From positions 1-5,391 of the forward strand of contig CAMFEN010000090.1 of assembly GCA_945949375.1 (NCBI GenBank): DNA of 5,391 nucleotides, given 5' to 3'. Of this stretch, positions 1 to 4,992 are shown piece by piece. Every line of letters starts with the position of its first letter. The stretch's first letter is position 1. This stretch comes from an uncultured Bacteroidales bacterium (GTDB lineage Bacteria; Bacteroidota; Bacteroidia; Bacteroidales; Paludibacteraceae). The position numbers and the translations under genes were made by a program. Under the pieces are notes generated by a model that saw only the letters and a list, made by a program, of their open reading frames with translations, was not told where the DNA came from and searched no databases.

Positions 1-509
1 CGCTCTATATTGTGCTGGGAGGCACAGGCGCCACCCCCCTTCCCGTCGGCTCTGTCGATATGGCGGCGTTCAACAACGGGTCTGGCAGCGGAGCCTACTT
101 GAAAACACCCGACCAATGGGGAGCAATGGTCTATGCGTCGCTGAAAAACGATTGCCAAGTGGATATTCGTATCTGTAGAAATGAGAAAAAAGAGATTGTT
201 TGCCAACTGAATAACAAGTCGGAGCAAGAATTGGCATGCAATTTGTACGTATGGCTCACGGAGGATAGTGTCGTCAGCGCACAATACTTCCCCGACGGTC
301 CGATTAACAACTATATGCGCAACCACCTCCTGCGCGATGCCATCTCCTCGCCTAACGGCGAGCCGCTGACCTTGCCCGCAGAAGAGAATGTAACCCACAC
401 CTTCCTATATACCTTGCCCGACAAAGTGGTGCCCGAAAACTGCCATATCGTAGCAGCAATATACGCTAATGGCGAAATCATACAAGCCGCACAAACAGAA
501 ATTCACTAA
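1..509 (+). CDS. Omp28-related secreted protein, C-terminal part (5' end outside window)
   Basis: The frame is open from the first full codon (position 3) to TAA at 507-509, giving 168 residues with no stop upstream, so this is the 3' part of a longer gene. The GTG at 12 is only an internal codon. The visible part begins near the end of a thioredoxin-like domain (GATPLPVG, the place where the two downstream paralogues have the GAP cis-proline loop). It continues into the beta-rich Omp28 domain, with the family-like segments NNYMRNHLLRDAI and NCHIVAAIYANGEIIQAA. The last segment aligns with NCTIVAFAANINADG and SCVLVAYITPKTN in the two downstream genes. Unlike those paralogues it stops just after this segment (QTEIH), with no C-terminal extension or sorting tail, so anchoring may depend on an N-terminus that is not visible. 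Omp28-family proteins are exported outer-membrane-associated proteins of Bacteroidota whose biochemical role is poorly known. The next gene starts 20 nt downstream, which suggests co-transcription. Family assignment rests on motif memory and the in-window paralogues. Confidence 0.75.
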   Translation, partial: LYIVLGGTGATPLPVGSVDMAAFNNGSGSGAYLKTPDQWGAMVYASLKNDCQVDIRICRNEKKEIVCQLNNKSEQELACNLYVWLTEDSVVSAQYFPDGPINNYMRNHLLRDAISSPNGEPLTLPAEENVTHTFLYTLPDKVVPENCHIVAAIYANGEIIQAAQTEIH

Positions 510-529
510 CTAAAACTCAATAAAAAGAT

Positions 530-1111
530 ATGAAAAAGATTTTCTTATTTATCGCTACATTGTTGCTTTCTACTGCTACCCAAGCTGCATTGCATGTGTA
601 TGCTTTCCCCATCGACTCCACGCTGACCGAAGACACTTACATGAAGTTTGATGAGTTTGAAGTGGACAAGGTTGGGGAGGCAAGTGCAGAACTAAAACTT
701 CGCGTTTACTCCGACACTACAACACATATCACCGTTTCTATCAAACGTTCCGCTCTACTATTTTTAGACAATTACTGCTCAGGGCAAATTTGCATGGGTT
801 CCAATGAGGAACTCGAACAAGTAATCGAATACGACATTGCCGATGTACAACAAAGGGATGTCTATATCCACTGCTATCCTTACGAAGAGGGAACAGAGAC
901 CATCTCCTACACTTTCTCCGACGGCATCAATCCGGAAATCACCCTCACCGTTGAGTTTGTTTATCAAGCCACTGCGCTCGAACAAACGCATTGCAACCCC
1001 ACAGCAAAAGGTATCTACACAGTCCTCGGGCAGCGCGTGCTGGCAACAAGCATCGACGAGCTACCCAAAGGTATCTATATCGTAAACGGCAAAAAAGTAG
1101 TTAAACAATAA
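530..1111 (+). CDS. Small secreted protein of unknown function with Por-type C-terminal sorting tail
   Basis: The 193-residue product starts at the first ATG after the upstream stop, preceded by the A-rich leader AAAAAGAT usual in Bacteroidota. Residues 1-19 form a signal peptide (MKK, hydrophobic core, TQA cleavage site) with no lipobox cysteine. Residues 20-150 look like an all-beta domain with alternating hydrophobic residues. They include a cysteine-containing loop NYCSGQICMGSN (80-92) and the segment VYIHCYPYEEGTETISYTF (111-129), with conserved-looking aromatic residues. I do not recognise a named family, although small exported proteins of this style occur beside Omp28 genes in Bacteroidales. 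Residues 160-193 (GIYTVLGQRV, then ELPKGIYIVNGKKVVKQ) match the pattern of type A C-terminal sorting domains used by the type IX (Por) secretion system: a YxxLGQ strand, a leucine-proline turn, GIYI and a basic end. The protein is therefore probably translocated across the outer membrane or surface-anchored. It lies 20 nt after one Omp28-related gene and 14 nt before another, so it is likely an operon partner. No enzymatic function is claimed. Confidence 0.8.
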   Translation: MKKIFLFIATLLLSTATQAALHVYAFPIDSTLTEDTYMKFDEFEVDKVGEASAELKLRVYSDTTTHITVSIKRSALLFLDNYCSGQICMGSNEELEQVIEYDIADVQQRDVYIHCYPYEEGTETISYTFSDGINPEITLTVEFVYQATALEQTHCNPTAKGIYTVLGQRVLATSIDELPKGIYIVNGKKVVKQ

Positions 1112-1125
1112 TCCCCATCCATAGT

Positions 1126-2106
1126 ATGAAAAAGACGATTCTTCCCCTTCTGATGCTTGTAAGCATCTCCTTATATACCTTCGCAGAGGACTCCATACCT
1201 GCCTCTTTTCCACGCAAGTTCTTGATGGAGCAATTCACAGGTAAAACTTGTGGCAACTGCCCCAATGGTGTAATCTCCATCAATAAGTTCTTACAGCTCA
1301 ATCCTGATAAATACATTTGGGTTGCACATCACACGTATACTCCGGATCCGCTTCTTATCAGTGATAGCCGTAAAATAGCCAGTGCCATAGGGGTTTCCGG
1401 CGCTCCTTTTGTTTCCATCAATCGTAACTATCAACTATTAGGCTCACAGAAAAAACGTTTTTTTCACCCTGCCTATATGTTAGAAGAGTCTTTCCAATTA
1501 TTGGATGCTGCTACCTCTCCGGTCTCCGTCGTAATTGACCATGAATACAACCCCGAGACACGCAAACTCAGCATCACCGTCCACGGACAAGTGGCAGACA
1601 CCAACATCAGCAAGATTAAACTCTCTGCCCTTATAAAAGAAAACGCATTGGCAGGACAACAAGCAGATTATTATTTCGCATGGGATGGAGCATGGAGTGA
1701 GTATCTCCACATGGCATCTCCGCGTGCCTTCTTTAGTGCGGCACTCGGCGATGAGGTTGCTGTTACCAACCAAACCTATTCCAAAACATACACTGCTGAA
1801 GTGGATAGCACATGGGTAGATACCAATTGCACCATCGTCGCCTTTGCTGCAAATATCAATGCAGACGGCAAAGACGTGTACAACGCAGAGGAAGTGCCCC
1901 TTGTAGAAGGCACCACCGGCGGCAACGACTGTATCTCTTACGGTATCACGCAAAATGCAGCACCCAACTCCACCCTCGTCTTCCCGCAGATTTTATTACA
2001 ACAGCATGCAACGGATAGTATCCTCCAACTATGGTTGCTTTCCAATCAAAATATGCGAGCCAATGCCTCTGAGGCAATTGCACTCCCGTTCTCTTGCTTA
2101 ATGTAG
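1126..2106 (+). CDS. N-terminal fragment: signal peptide, thioredoxin-like and Omp28 core domains
   Basis: As written, this frame encodes 326 residues. Residues 1-20 are a signal peptide (MKKTILPLLMLV..., probable cleavage after YTFA) without a lipobox cysteine. Residues 28-40 carry FPRKFLMEQFTGK, leading into the thioredoxin-like CGNC motif (Cys42 and Cys45). GVSGAPFVSINR (89-100) holds the expected cis-proline (Pro94) of a thioredoxin fold. A beta-rich Omp28 region follows to about residue 262, with WSEYLHMASPRAFF, NCTIVAFAANINADG and NAEEVPLVEGTTGG. The last of these is shared with NAEQTPIIEGTTGG of the downstream paralogue. Residues about 263-320 begin the C-terminal extension, and the final six (PFSCLM) are out-of-frame sequence. 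The intact CxxC pair and cis-proline allow a redox or disulfide role in the envelope, but this is inference. If translated, the fragment would be exported without its sorting tail. Confidence 0.75.
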   Translation: MKKTILPLLMLVSISLYTFAEDSIPASFPRKFLMEQFTGKTCGNCPNGVISINKFLQLNPDKYIWVAHHTYTPDPLLISDSRKIASAIGVSGAPFVSINRNYQLLGSQKKRFFHPAYMLEESFQLLDAATSPVSVVIDHEYNPETRKLSITVHGQVADTNISKIKLSALIKENALAGQQADYYFAWDGAWSEYLHMASPRAFFSAALGDEVAVTNQTYSKTYTAEVDSTWVDTNCTIVAFAANINADGKDVYNAEEVPLVEGTTGGNDCISYGITQNAAPNSTLVFPQILLQQHATDSILQLWLLSNQNMRANASEAIALPFSCLM

Positions 2107-2528
2107 TTACTACCGAACCGCAACTCCAACCGGGCACATATCCTATCCTCGACGATATGTCCTACGGCTCTACTATCGCCGGATTCCGTGCAGATACAGC
2201 AGGTACGTTGGGAGGGTCATTGCTGATTTATGCATCAACGCAGTATCTGCAAAGTTATCAGATAGTCCCTGGGGCAATGTGGCGCTTGCAATCCGGCACA
2301 GTAACCGTGGACAAGGACGGCTTCATGTCTGTCAAGGCTACCACCTACAACGGCGCACAAATAGATTGTACATGCACCGCCTCCACGCTTACTGCCCTTG
2401 AGCAAGTGAAGCCCGAGATTGAGAACAACACAATCTACAACATCCTCGGACAGCCCTTCGACCAAGACCCTACCCAACTGCCACAAGGCGTCTATATCCA
2501 AAATGGCAGAAAGTTTATCAAACAATAA
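2094..2528 (+). CDS. C-terminal fragment: beta-rich extension plus Por-type sorting tail
   Basis: This is the 3' remainder of the frameshifted Omp28-related gene. The nominal TTG start at 2094 is just the first start-like codon in the frame. The coding frame is open from 2073, and no ATG or leader supports independent initiation. Residues about 1-100 match the paralogue's extension: QPGTYPI against TAGTYPL, AMWRLQSGTVTVDKDG against AQWLLHEGTITVGTNG, and KATTYNG against NATTLNG. A linker with EQVKPEIENN follows, then a tail of TIYNILGQPF and TQLPQGVYIQNGRKFIKQ, which fits the type A sorting-domain pattern and resembles the tail of the 193-residue protein upstream. The fragment has no signal peptide of its own, so it would be cytoplasmic if made at all. 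Two cysteines occur close together (DCTC, about residues 91-94) that the paralogue lacks. Confidence 0.6.
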   Translation: MLNVVTTEPQLQPGTYPILDDMSYGSTIAGFRADTAGTLGGSLLIYASTQYLQSYQIVPGAMWRLQSGTVTVDKDGFMSVKATTYNGAQIDCTCTASTLTALEQVKPEIENNTIYNILGQPFDQDPTQLPQGVYIQNGRKFIKQ

Positions 2529-2611
2529 CTCCCTCCGGCGCCTGCTGTCTGAATGCACAGACGAACTCCCCTCCTGCCCCGCTTGCGGGGAGAGGTTAGA
2601 GGGTATTAAGG
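2529..2611. repeat. GC-rich intergenic block with two inverted repeats, possible dispersed palindromic repeat
   Basis: This is the left half of the 187-nt gap between two Omp28-related genes, and it is clearly richer in G and C than the AT-rich right half. It contains a perfect palindrome, CCCCGC-TT-GCGGGG at 2577-2590, flanked by CTCCCCTCC on the left and AGAGGTTAGAGGG on the right. It also contains GTCTG-AATGCA-CAGAC at 2547-2562. A near-direct repeat, AACTCCCTCC (2527-2536) and AACTCCCCTCC (2564-2574), frames the smaller hairpin. No T tract follows the palindrome on either strand, so it is not a classical intrinsic terminator. The layout resembles the REP-like or short mobile palindromic repeats scattered between bacterial genes, but copy number cannot be judged from one window. 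No coding sequence is supported here. Confidence 0.4.
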
Positions 2612-2632
2612 AAAAAGCAAAATTACCGCTTT

Positions 2633-2651
2633 CATGGAGGAAGTCTCCATG
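2633..2651. repeat. Perfect 7-bp inverted repeat in the leader region of the third Omp28-related gene
   Basis: CATGGAG (2633-2639) and CTCCATG (2645-2651) are exact reverse complements around a 5-nt loop, GAAGT. The hairpin lies 64 nt before the start codon of the next gene. It could be an RNA stem in the 5' leader, a protein-binding site, or the end of a decay hairpin for the upstream transcript. No T run follows on either strand, so terminator function is not supported. The remaining sequence to the start codon (2652-2715) is AT-rich, and I see no convincing promoter in it. Confidence 0.4.
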
Positions 2652-2715
2652 TTACACAAAACAAACTACAAAAATTATTCTCCTATTAGCATATAACAAA
2701 TTAACTTTTATGCGT

Positions 2716-4119
2716 ATGAAAAAGATTTCAACTATCTCGCTATTGCTACTATTTGCAATAGTAACCTTTGCTACAGAAGCAATTCCAACCTCTTTCCCGA
2801 GAAAACACCTCATTGAGCATTTCACCGGCGAAGCATGCGGCTATTGCCCTTATGGTATGGAAAGCATCGAAGAGTATGTAACGAATAATCCTAACTGTGT
2901 ATGGGTGAGCCACCATGCAGGCTATGCAGATGATAGTTTCACCATCGCAGGTAGCAAGACCTTGGTTTCTACATTTGGTGTAACCGGAGCCCCCTCTGTC
3001 ATACTTGATCGTACTGCGCAAACGTATGTAGATCAAAGCACAGGCAAAAAAACATCTACATTAGTTATTCACCCTGCTTACCTCAGCGAATTGCTTTCCG
3101 ATCCGGTTGATACGACATACGCCTCCGTAGCAATTCAACACAAATTCGATGCAGCCTCACGCACTTTGAATGTAGAGGTAGATGGCTTGGTGGCAGACAC
3201 TACCGTTAAAGAACTTATGCTCACCGTTCTTATCAAGGAAAACGGACTGATTAGCAAACAATCTGACTACCTCTACTCTTGGGATGGATGGACGGAATTC
3301 CGCCATAACAAAGTAGTTCGCACTTTCCTTACTGCCACCTTGGGAGACAAAGTAACCGTTAATAACCAGCATTATACGGCATCTTTCTCTACTACTCTGA
3401 ATGCCAACTGGAAAGCAGATAGTTGCGTACTCGTAGCCTACATTACACCAAAGACTAATCAGCCTGCCATCAACGCTGAGCAAACACCGATCATAGAAGG
3501 TACTACCGGGGGTGAAGAACTGAAGTCGGAAGGTATTACAATGAAAGAAGTACCCGCTACTTTCCCCGAAGTGGGTGCTCCTGTTACCGATGTCGTATTT
3601 AATCAAATCTACACGGAGGCAGGCACATTAAACAATGGGGTACCTTATTTGGGAATACAACTACTTAGTACTTCCACGGTTTCTTATCAAGGTTACAAAG
3701 AATATCCCTTGGCTATCCTATACCTGATAGGCTATAGCAAACTGACGGCAGGCACCTATCCTTTGGAATACACCTTCAAAGCAAATACCGCCATTTCCGG
3801 CGAGAAATTCGAAGAAGAATTTGCCCTTGATGGCTCTATGCTGTATTATGCATATTCCGACGGACAATATCTCTACCCCGATGCCCAATGGCTCTTGCAC
3901 GAAGGGACCATTACAGTAGGCACTAACGGAAGTATTGTTATCAATGCCACCACACTCAACGGATCTCCATTCAAAGGCACTTACGGGAAATCTACTGCTA
4001 TAGAGAGTGTGGAGTCTGCTTCCAAAGCAACCTCACAAAAAGAGATTCGTAATGGGCAACTCATCCTTATCAATGCCGATGGCAAAGAGTTCAACGTATT
4101 GGGAACTCGAATTAAATGA
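2716..4119 (+). CDS. Omp28-related secreted protein, intact (thioredoxin-like N-terminus, beta-rich extension, C-terminal tail)
   Basis: The start is placed at ATG 2716 because it gives MKKIS, as in the neighbouring genes that also begin ATGAAAAAG. ATG 2710 (adding Met-Arg) is an alternative. The frame stays open upstream to 2419, but that part overlaps the preceding gene and would bury the signal peptide. The product is 467 residues. Residues 1-21 are a signal peptide without a lipobox cysteine. FPRKHLIEHFTGE leads to CGYC (Cys41, Cys44), and GVTGAP gives the cis-proline Pro93, consistent with a thioredoxin fold. The Omp28 core runs to about 262 and ends in NAEQTPIIEGTTGG. Residues about 263-425 form a beta-rich extension of unknown role (AGTYPL, WLLHEGTITV, NATTLNG). 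A linker rich in Ser, Ala and Glu leads to the tail IRNGQLILINADGKEFNVLGTRIK at 444-467. This tail differs from those of the two preceding genes but is of a kind seen in exported Bacteroidales proteins. Function is unproven; a surface or outer-membrane thioredoxin-like protein is the best guess. A strong terminator follows the stop codon. Confidence 0.85.
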   Translation: MKKISTISLLLLFAIVTFATEAIPTSFPRKHLIEHFTGEACGYCPYGMESIEEYVTNNPNCVWVSHHAGYADDSFTIAGSKTLVSTFGVTGAPSVILDRTAQTYVDQSTGKKTSTLVIHPAYLSELLSDPVDTTYASVAIQHKFDAASRTLNVEVDGLVADTTVKELMLTVLIKENGLISKQSDYLYSWDGWTEFRHNKVVRTFLTATLGDKVTVNNQHYTASFSTTLNANWKADSCVLVAYITPKTNQPAINAEQTPIIEGTTGGEELKSEGITMKEVPATFPEVGAPVTDVVFNQIYTEAGTLNNGVPYLGIQLLSTSTVSYQGYKEYPLAILYLIGYSKLTAGTYPLEYTFKANTAISGEKFEEEFALDGSMLYYAYSDGQYLYPDAQWLLHEGTITVGTNGSIVINATTLNGSPFKGTYGKSTAIESVESASKATSQKEIRNGQLILINADGKEFNVLGTRIK

Positions 4120-4134
4120 TCTATAATAAATACC

Positions 4135-4196
4135 AAGAATGTCTAACAAAGCAGTTGTATAATCCCATAACGCTTTGTTAGGCATTCTTTCCTTTT
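4135..4196 (+). terminator. Strong intrinsic terminator after the Omp28-related gene run
   Basis: An 18-bp stem pairs 4135-4152 (AAGAATGTCTAACAAAGC) with 4172-4189 (GCTTTGTTAGGCATTCTT), with a single G-U wobble (4142 with 4182). After a bulged A at 4153, five more pairs (GTTGT with ATAAC, one G-U) extend the stem and leave an 8-nt loop at 4159-4166. The T-rich tail TTCTTTCCTTTT follows at once on the + strand. The hairpin begins 15 nt after the TAA of the third Omp28-related gene, so it should end that transcript and insulate the two-component genes downstream. The opposite strand also has a moderately T-rich stretch after the stem, but no minus-strand gene is visible that would need it. Confidence 0.85.
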
Positions 4197-4201
4197 GGAG
4201 A

Positions 4202-4242
4202 ACTTGATACTTGATACTTGATACTCGATTCTTGAAACTTCT
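4202..4242 (+). repeat. Heptamer tandem repeat directly before the response regulator start
   Basis: Three perfect ACTTGAT units (4202-4208, 4209-4215, 4216-4222) are followed by ACTCGAT (4223-4229), TCTTGAA (4230-4236) and a partial ACTTCT that abuts the ATG at 4243. The array fills almost all the space between the terminator and the start codon, so it forms the 5' leader or overlaps the promoter. No Shine-Dalgarno or clear Bacteroidota promoter is visible in it. A related array precedes the next gene. It resembles short heptamer repeats known from other phyla, such as the STRR repeats of cyanobacteria, but I cannot name a described family. Confidence 0.8.
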
Positions 4243-4944
4243 ATGGCAAATCACATCCTTATCGTGGACGACGAAGAAGACATCTGCCAGATTCTCTCTT
4301 ACAGTCTCCAAGCCGCCGGCTACCAAACCTCTGTAGCCCACTCTGCCGAGGACGCGCTTGCCCTCATTGAGCAATCCGCTCCCGACTTGCTTCTGCTTGA
4401 CATCATGATGGAGGGCTTGTCTGGTACCGACCTAGCGAAACTGCTACAAGAGCGCAATCTGCTCACTTTCCCTATCATCTTCCTCACTGCCCTCACAAGC
4501 GAGTCGGATGTGCTCAAAGGCTTCCAATTAGGCGCAGATGATTATATCACAAAGCCTTTTCATCTTACCGAGGTACTTGCCCGCGTGAAAGCCATCCTTC
4601 GCCGAACACAAAAAGCCACCATCCACACCTCTCCACAATCACCATCCGTTTCCTCACTTATCACCTACGAGGAAATCACTATCAACCTTACAGACAAGAC
4701 ACTCACTATCCACGGCGAAAACATCCCTACCACACGCAAGGAACTTGAACTACTTTCATTCTTGCTTCTGCATCCCTTGCAAATGTTCAGTCGCCAACAA
4801 CTCCTTGATGCAGTTTGGAAAGGCGAGAGCTATGTCTTAGAGCGCACTGTGGATGTACATATCACCCACCTCCGCAAGAAACTCGGCTCCTACGCCGACC
4901 GACTGCAAACAAAATCAGGCTACGGCTACATCTGGCGAGCCTAA
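4243..4944 (+). CDS. OmpR/PhoB-family response regulator
   Basis: The 233-residue product has the full length and layout of a winged-helix response regulator. The receiver domain (residues 3-121) shows the acidic pair Asp9-Asp10, the phosphoacceptor Asp53 in LLLLDIMM, the switch Thr82 in IIFLTA, and Lys104 in YITKPF. GADDYITKPF is the usual alpha4-beta5 signature. A Ser/Thr/Pro-rich linker (122-138) joins it to the C-terminal DNA-binding domain (about 140-232). That domain has TRKELELLSFLLLHP, SRQQLLDAVW, the recognition helix ERTVDVHITHLRKKLG, and the wing YGYIWRA at the extreme C-terminus. It would be phosphorylated by the histidine kinase encoded 48 nt downstream and act as a transcription factor. 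Its target genes cannot be inferred. ATG 4243 is the first start after the heptamer array and puts the receiver domain exactly at the N-terminus. The gene lies after a strong terminator, so it needs its own promoter, which I could not identify. Confidence 0.95.
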   Translation: MANHILIVDDEEDICQILSYSLQAAGYQTSVAHSAEDALALIEQSAPDLLLLDIMMEGLSGTDLAKLLQERNLLTFPIIFLTALTSESDVLKGFQLGADDYITKPFHLTEVLARVKAILRRTQKATIHTSPQSPSVSSLITYEEITINLTDKTLTIHGENIPTTRKELELLSFLLLHPLQMFSRQQLLDAVWKGESYVLERTVDVHITHLRKKLGSYADRLQTKSGYGYIWRA

Positions 4945-4948
4945 AAAC

Positions 4949-4976
4949 ACTTGAAACTTGCTACTTGAAACTACTA
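4949..4976 (+). repeat. Second heptamer array between response regulator and kinase genes
   Basis: The units are ACTTGAA (4949-4955), ACTTGCT (4956-4962), ACTTGAA (4963-4969) and a diverged ACTACTA (4970-4976). The array starts four bases after the response regulator stop codon and ends 16 nt before the kinase start. The period and core (ACTTG plus two bases) are those of the array at 4202-4242, so the two are probably the same repeat type. It occupies most of the 48-nt intergenic gap. Confidence 0.7.
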
Positions 4977-4992
4977 AAACCACAAAACATCC

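Larger units (their letters stand above)
1126..2528 (+). pseudogene. Omp28-related secreted protein gene, frameshifted by an apparent 1-nt deletion
   Basis: Two overlapping open frames read as a single gene. The 5' frame runs from ATG 1126 to TAG 2104-2106. The 3' part lies in the -1 frame, open from 2073 to TAA 2526-2528. Aligned with the intact paralogue at 2716-4119, the protein passes from ...SEAIAL in the first frame to PVLLLNVVTTEPQLQPGTYP in the second, which matches LAILYLIGYSKLTAGTYP of the paralogue. One extra base at the C run at 2085-2087 would join them. The repaired gene would be 1404 nt or 467 residues, exactly the length of the paralogue. No X XXY YYZ slippery heptamer is present in the 2073-2106 overlap, so programmed -1 frameshifting is unlikely. 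The C-terminal fragment lacks a signal peptide, so it would not be exported alone. The cause is either a real inactivating mutation, phase variation or a sequencing error. The gene starts 14 nt after the preceding stop. Confidence 0.8.

Noticed and set aside
1498..1953. A 151-codon minus-strand open frame
   Set aside because: It lies wholly inside the N-terminal part of an Omp28-related gene, and its cysteine-rich translation shows no domain, start signal or hydrophobic pattern; it is a shadow frame.
2073..2106. Programmed -1 ribosomal frameshifting as the explanation for the split gene
   Set aside because: No X XXY YYZ slippery heptamer in the correct phase and no evident downstream stimulatory stem was found in the overlap.
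2577..2590. CCCCGC-TT-GCGGGG as an intrinsic terminator
   Set aside because: No T-rich tract follows on either strand, and the loop is very small; a repeat element is the better reading.
2702..2709. TAACTTTT as a Bacteroidota -7 promoter element (TAnnTTTG) for the third Omp28-related gene
   Set aside because: The last base differs, no TTTG -33 element lies at the right distance upstream, and transcription would begin almost on the start codon.
2419..2715. An N-terminal extension of the third Omp28-related protein, open in frame back to ATG 2419
   Set aside because: It overlaps the end of the preceding gene in another frame, has low-complexity content with no domain, and would place the clear MKK signal peptide about 100 residues inside the protein.
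4122..4127. TATAAT as a -10 box for the response regulator gene
   Set aside because: It lies upstream of the strong terminator hairpin, has no good partner element, and Bacteroidota housekeeping promoters do not follow this consensus.
4174..4197. TTTG (4174-4177) with TCCTTTTG (4190-4197) as a -33/-7 promoter pair
   Set aside because: The spacing is only 12 nt against the roughly 20 expected, the second position of the -7 box is wrong, and both parts belong to the terminator stem and its T-rich tail.
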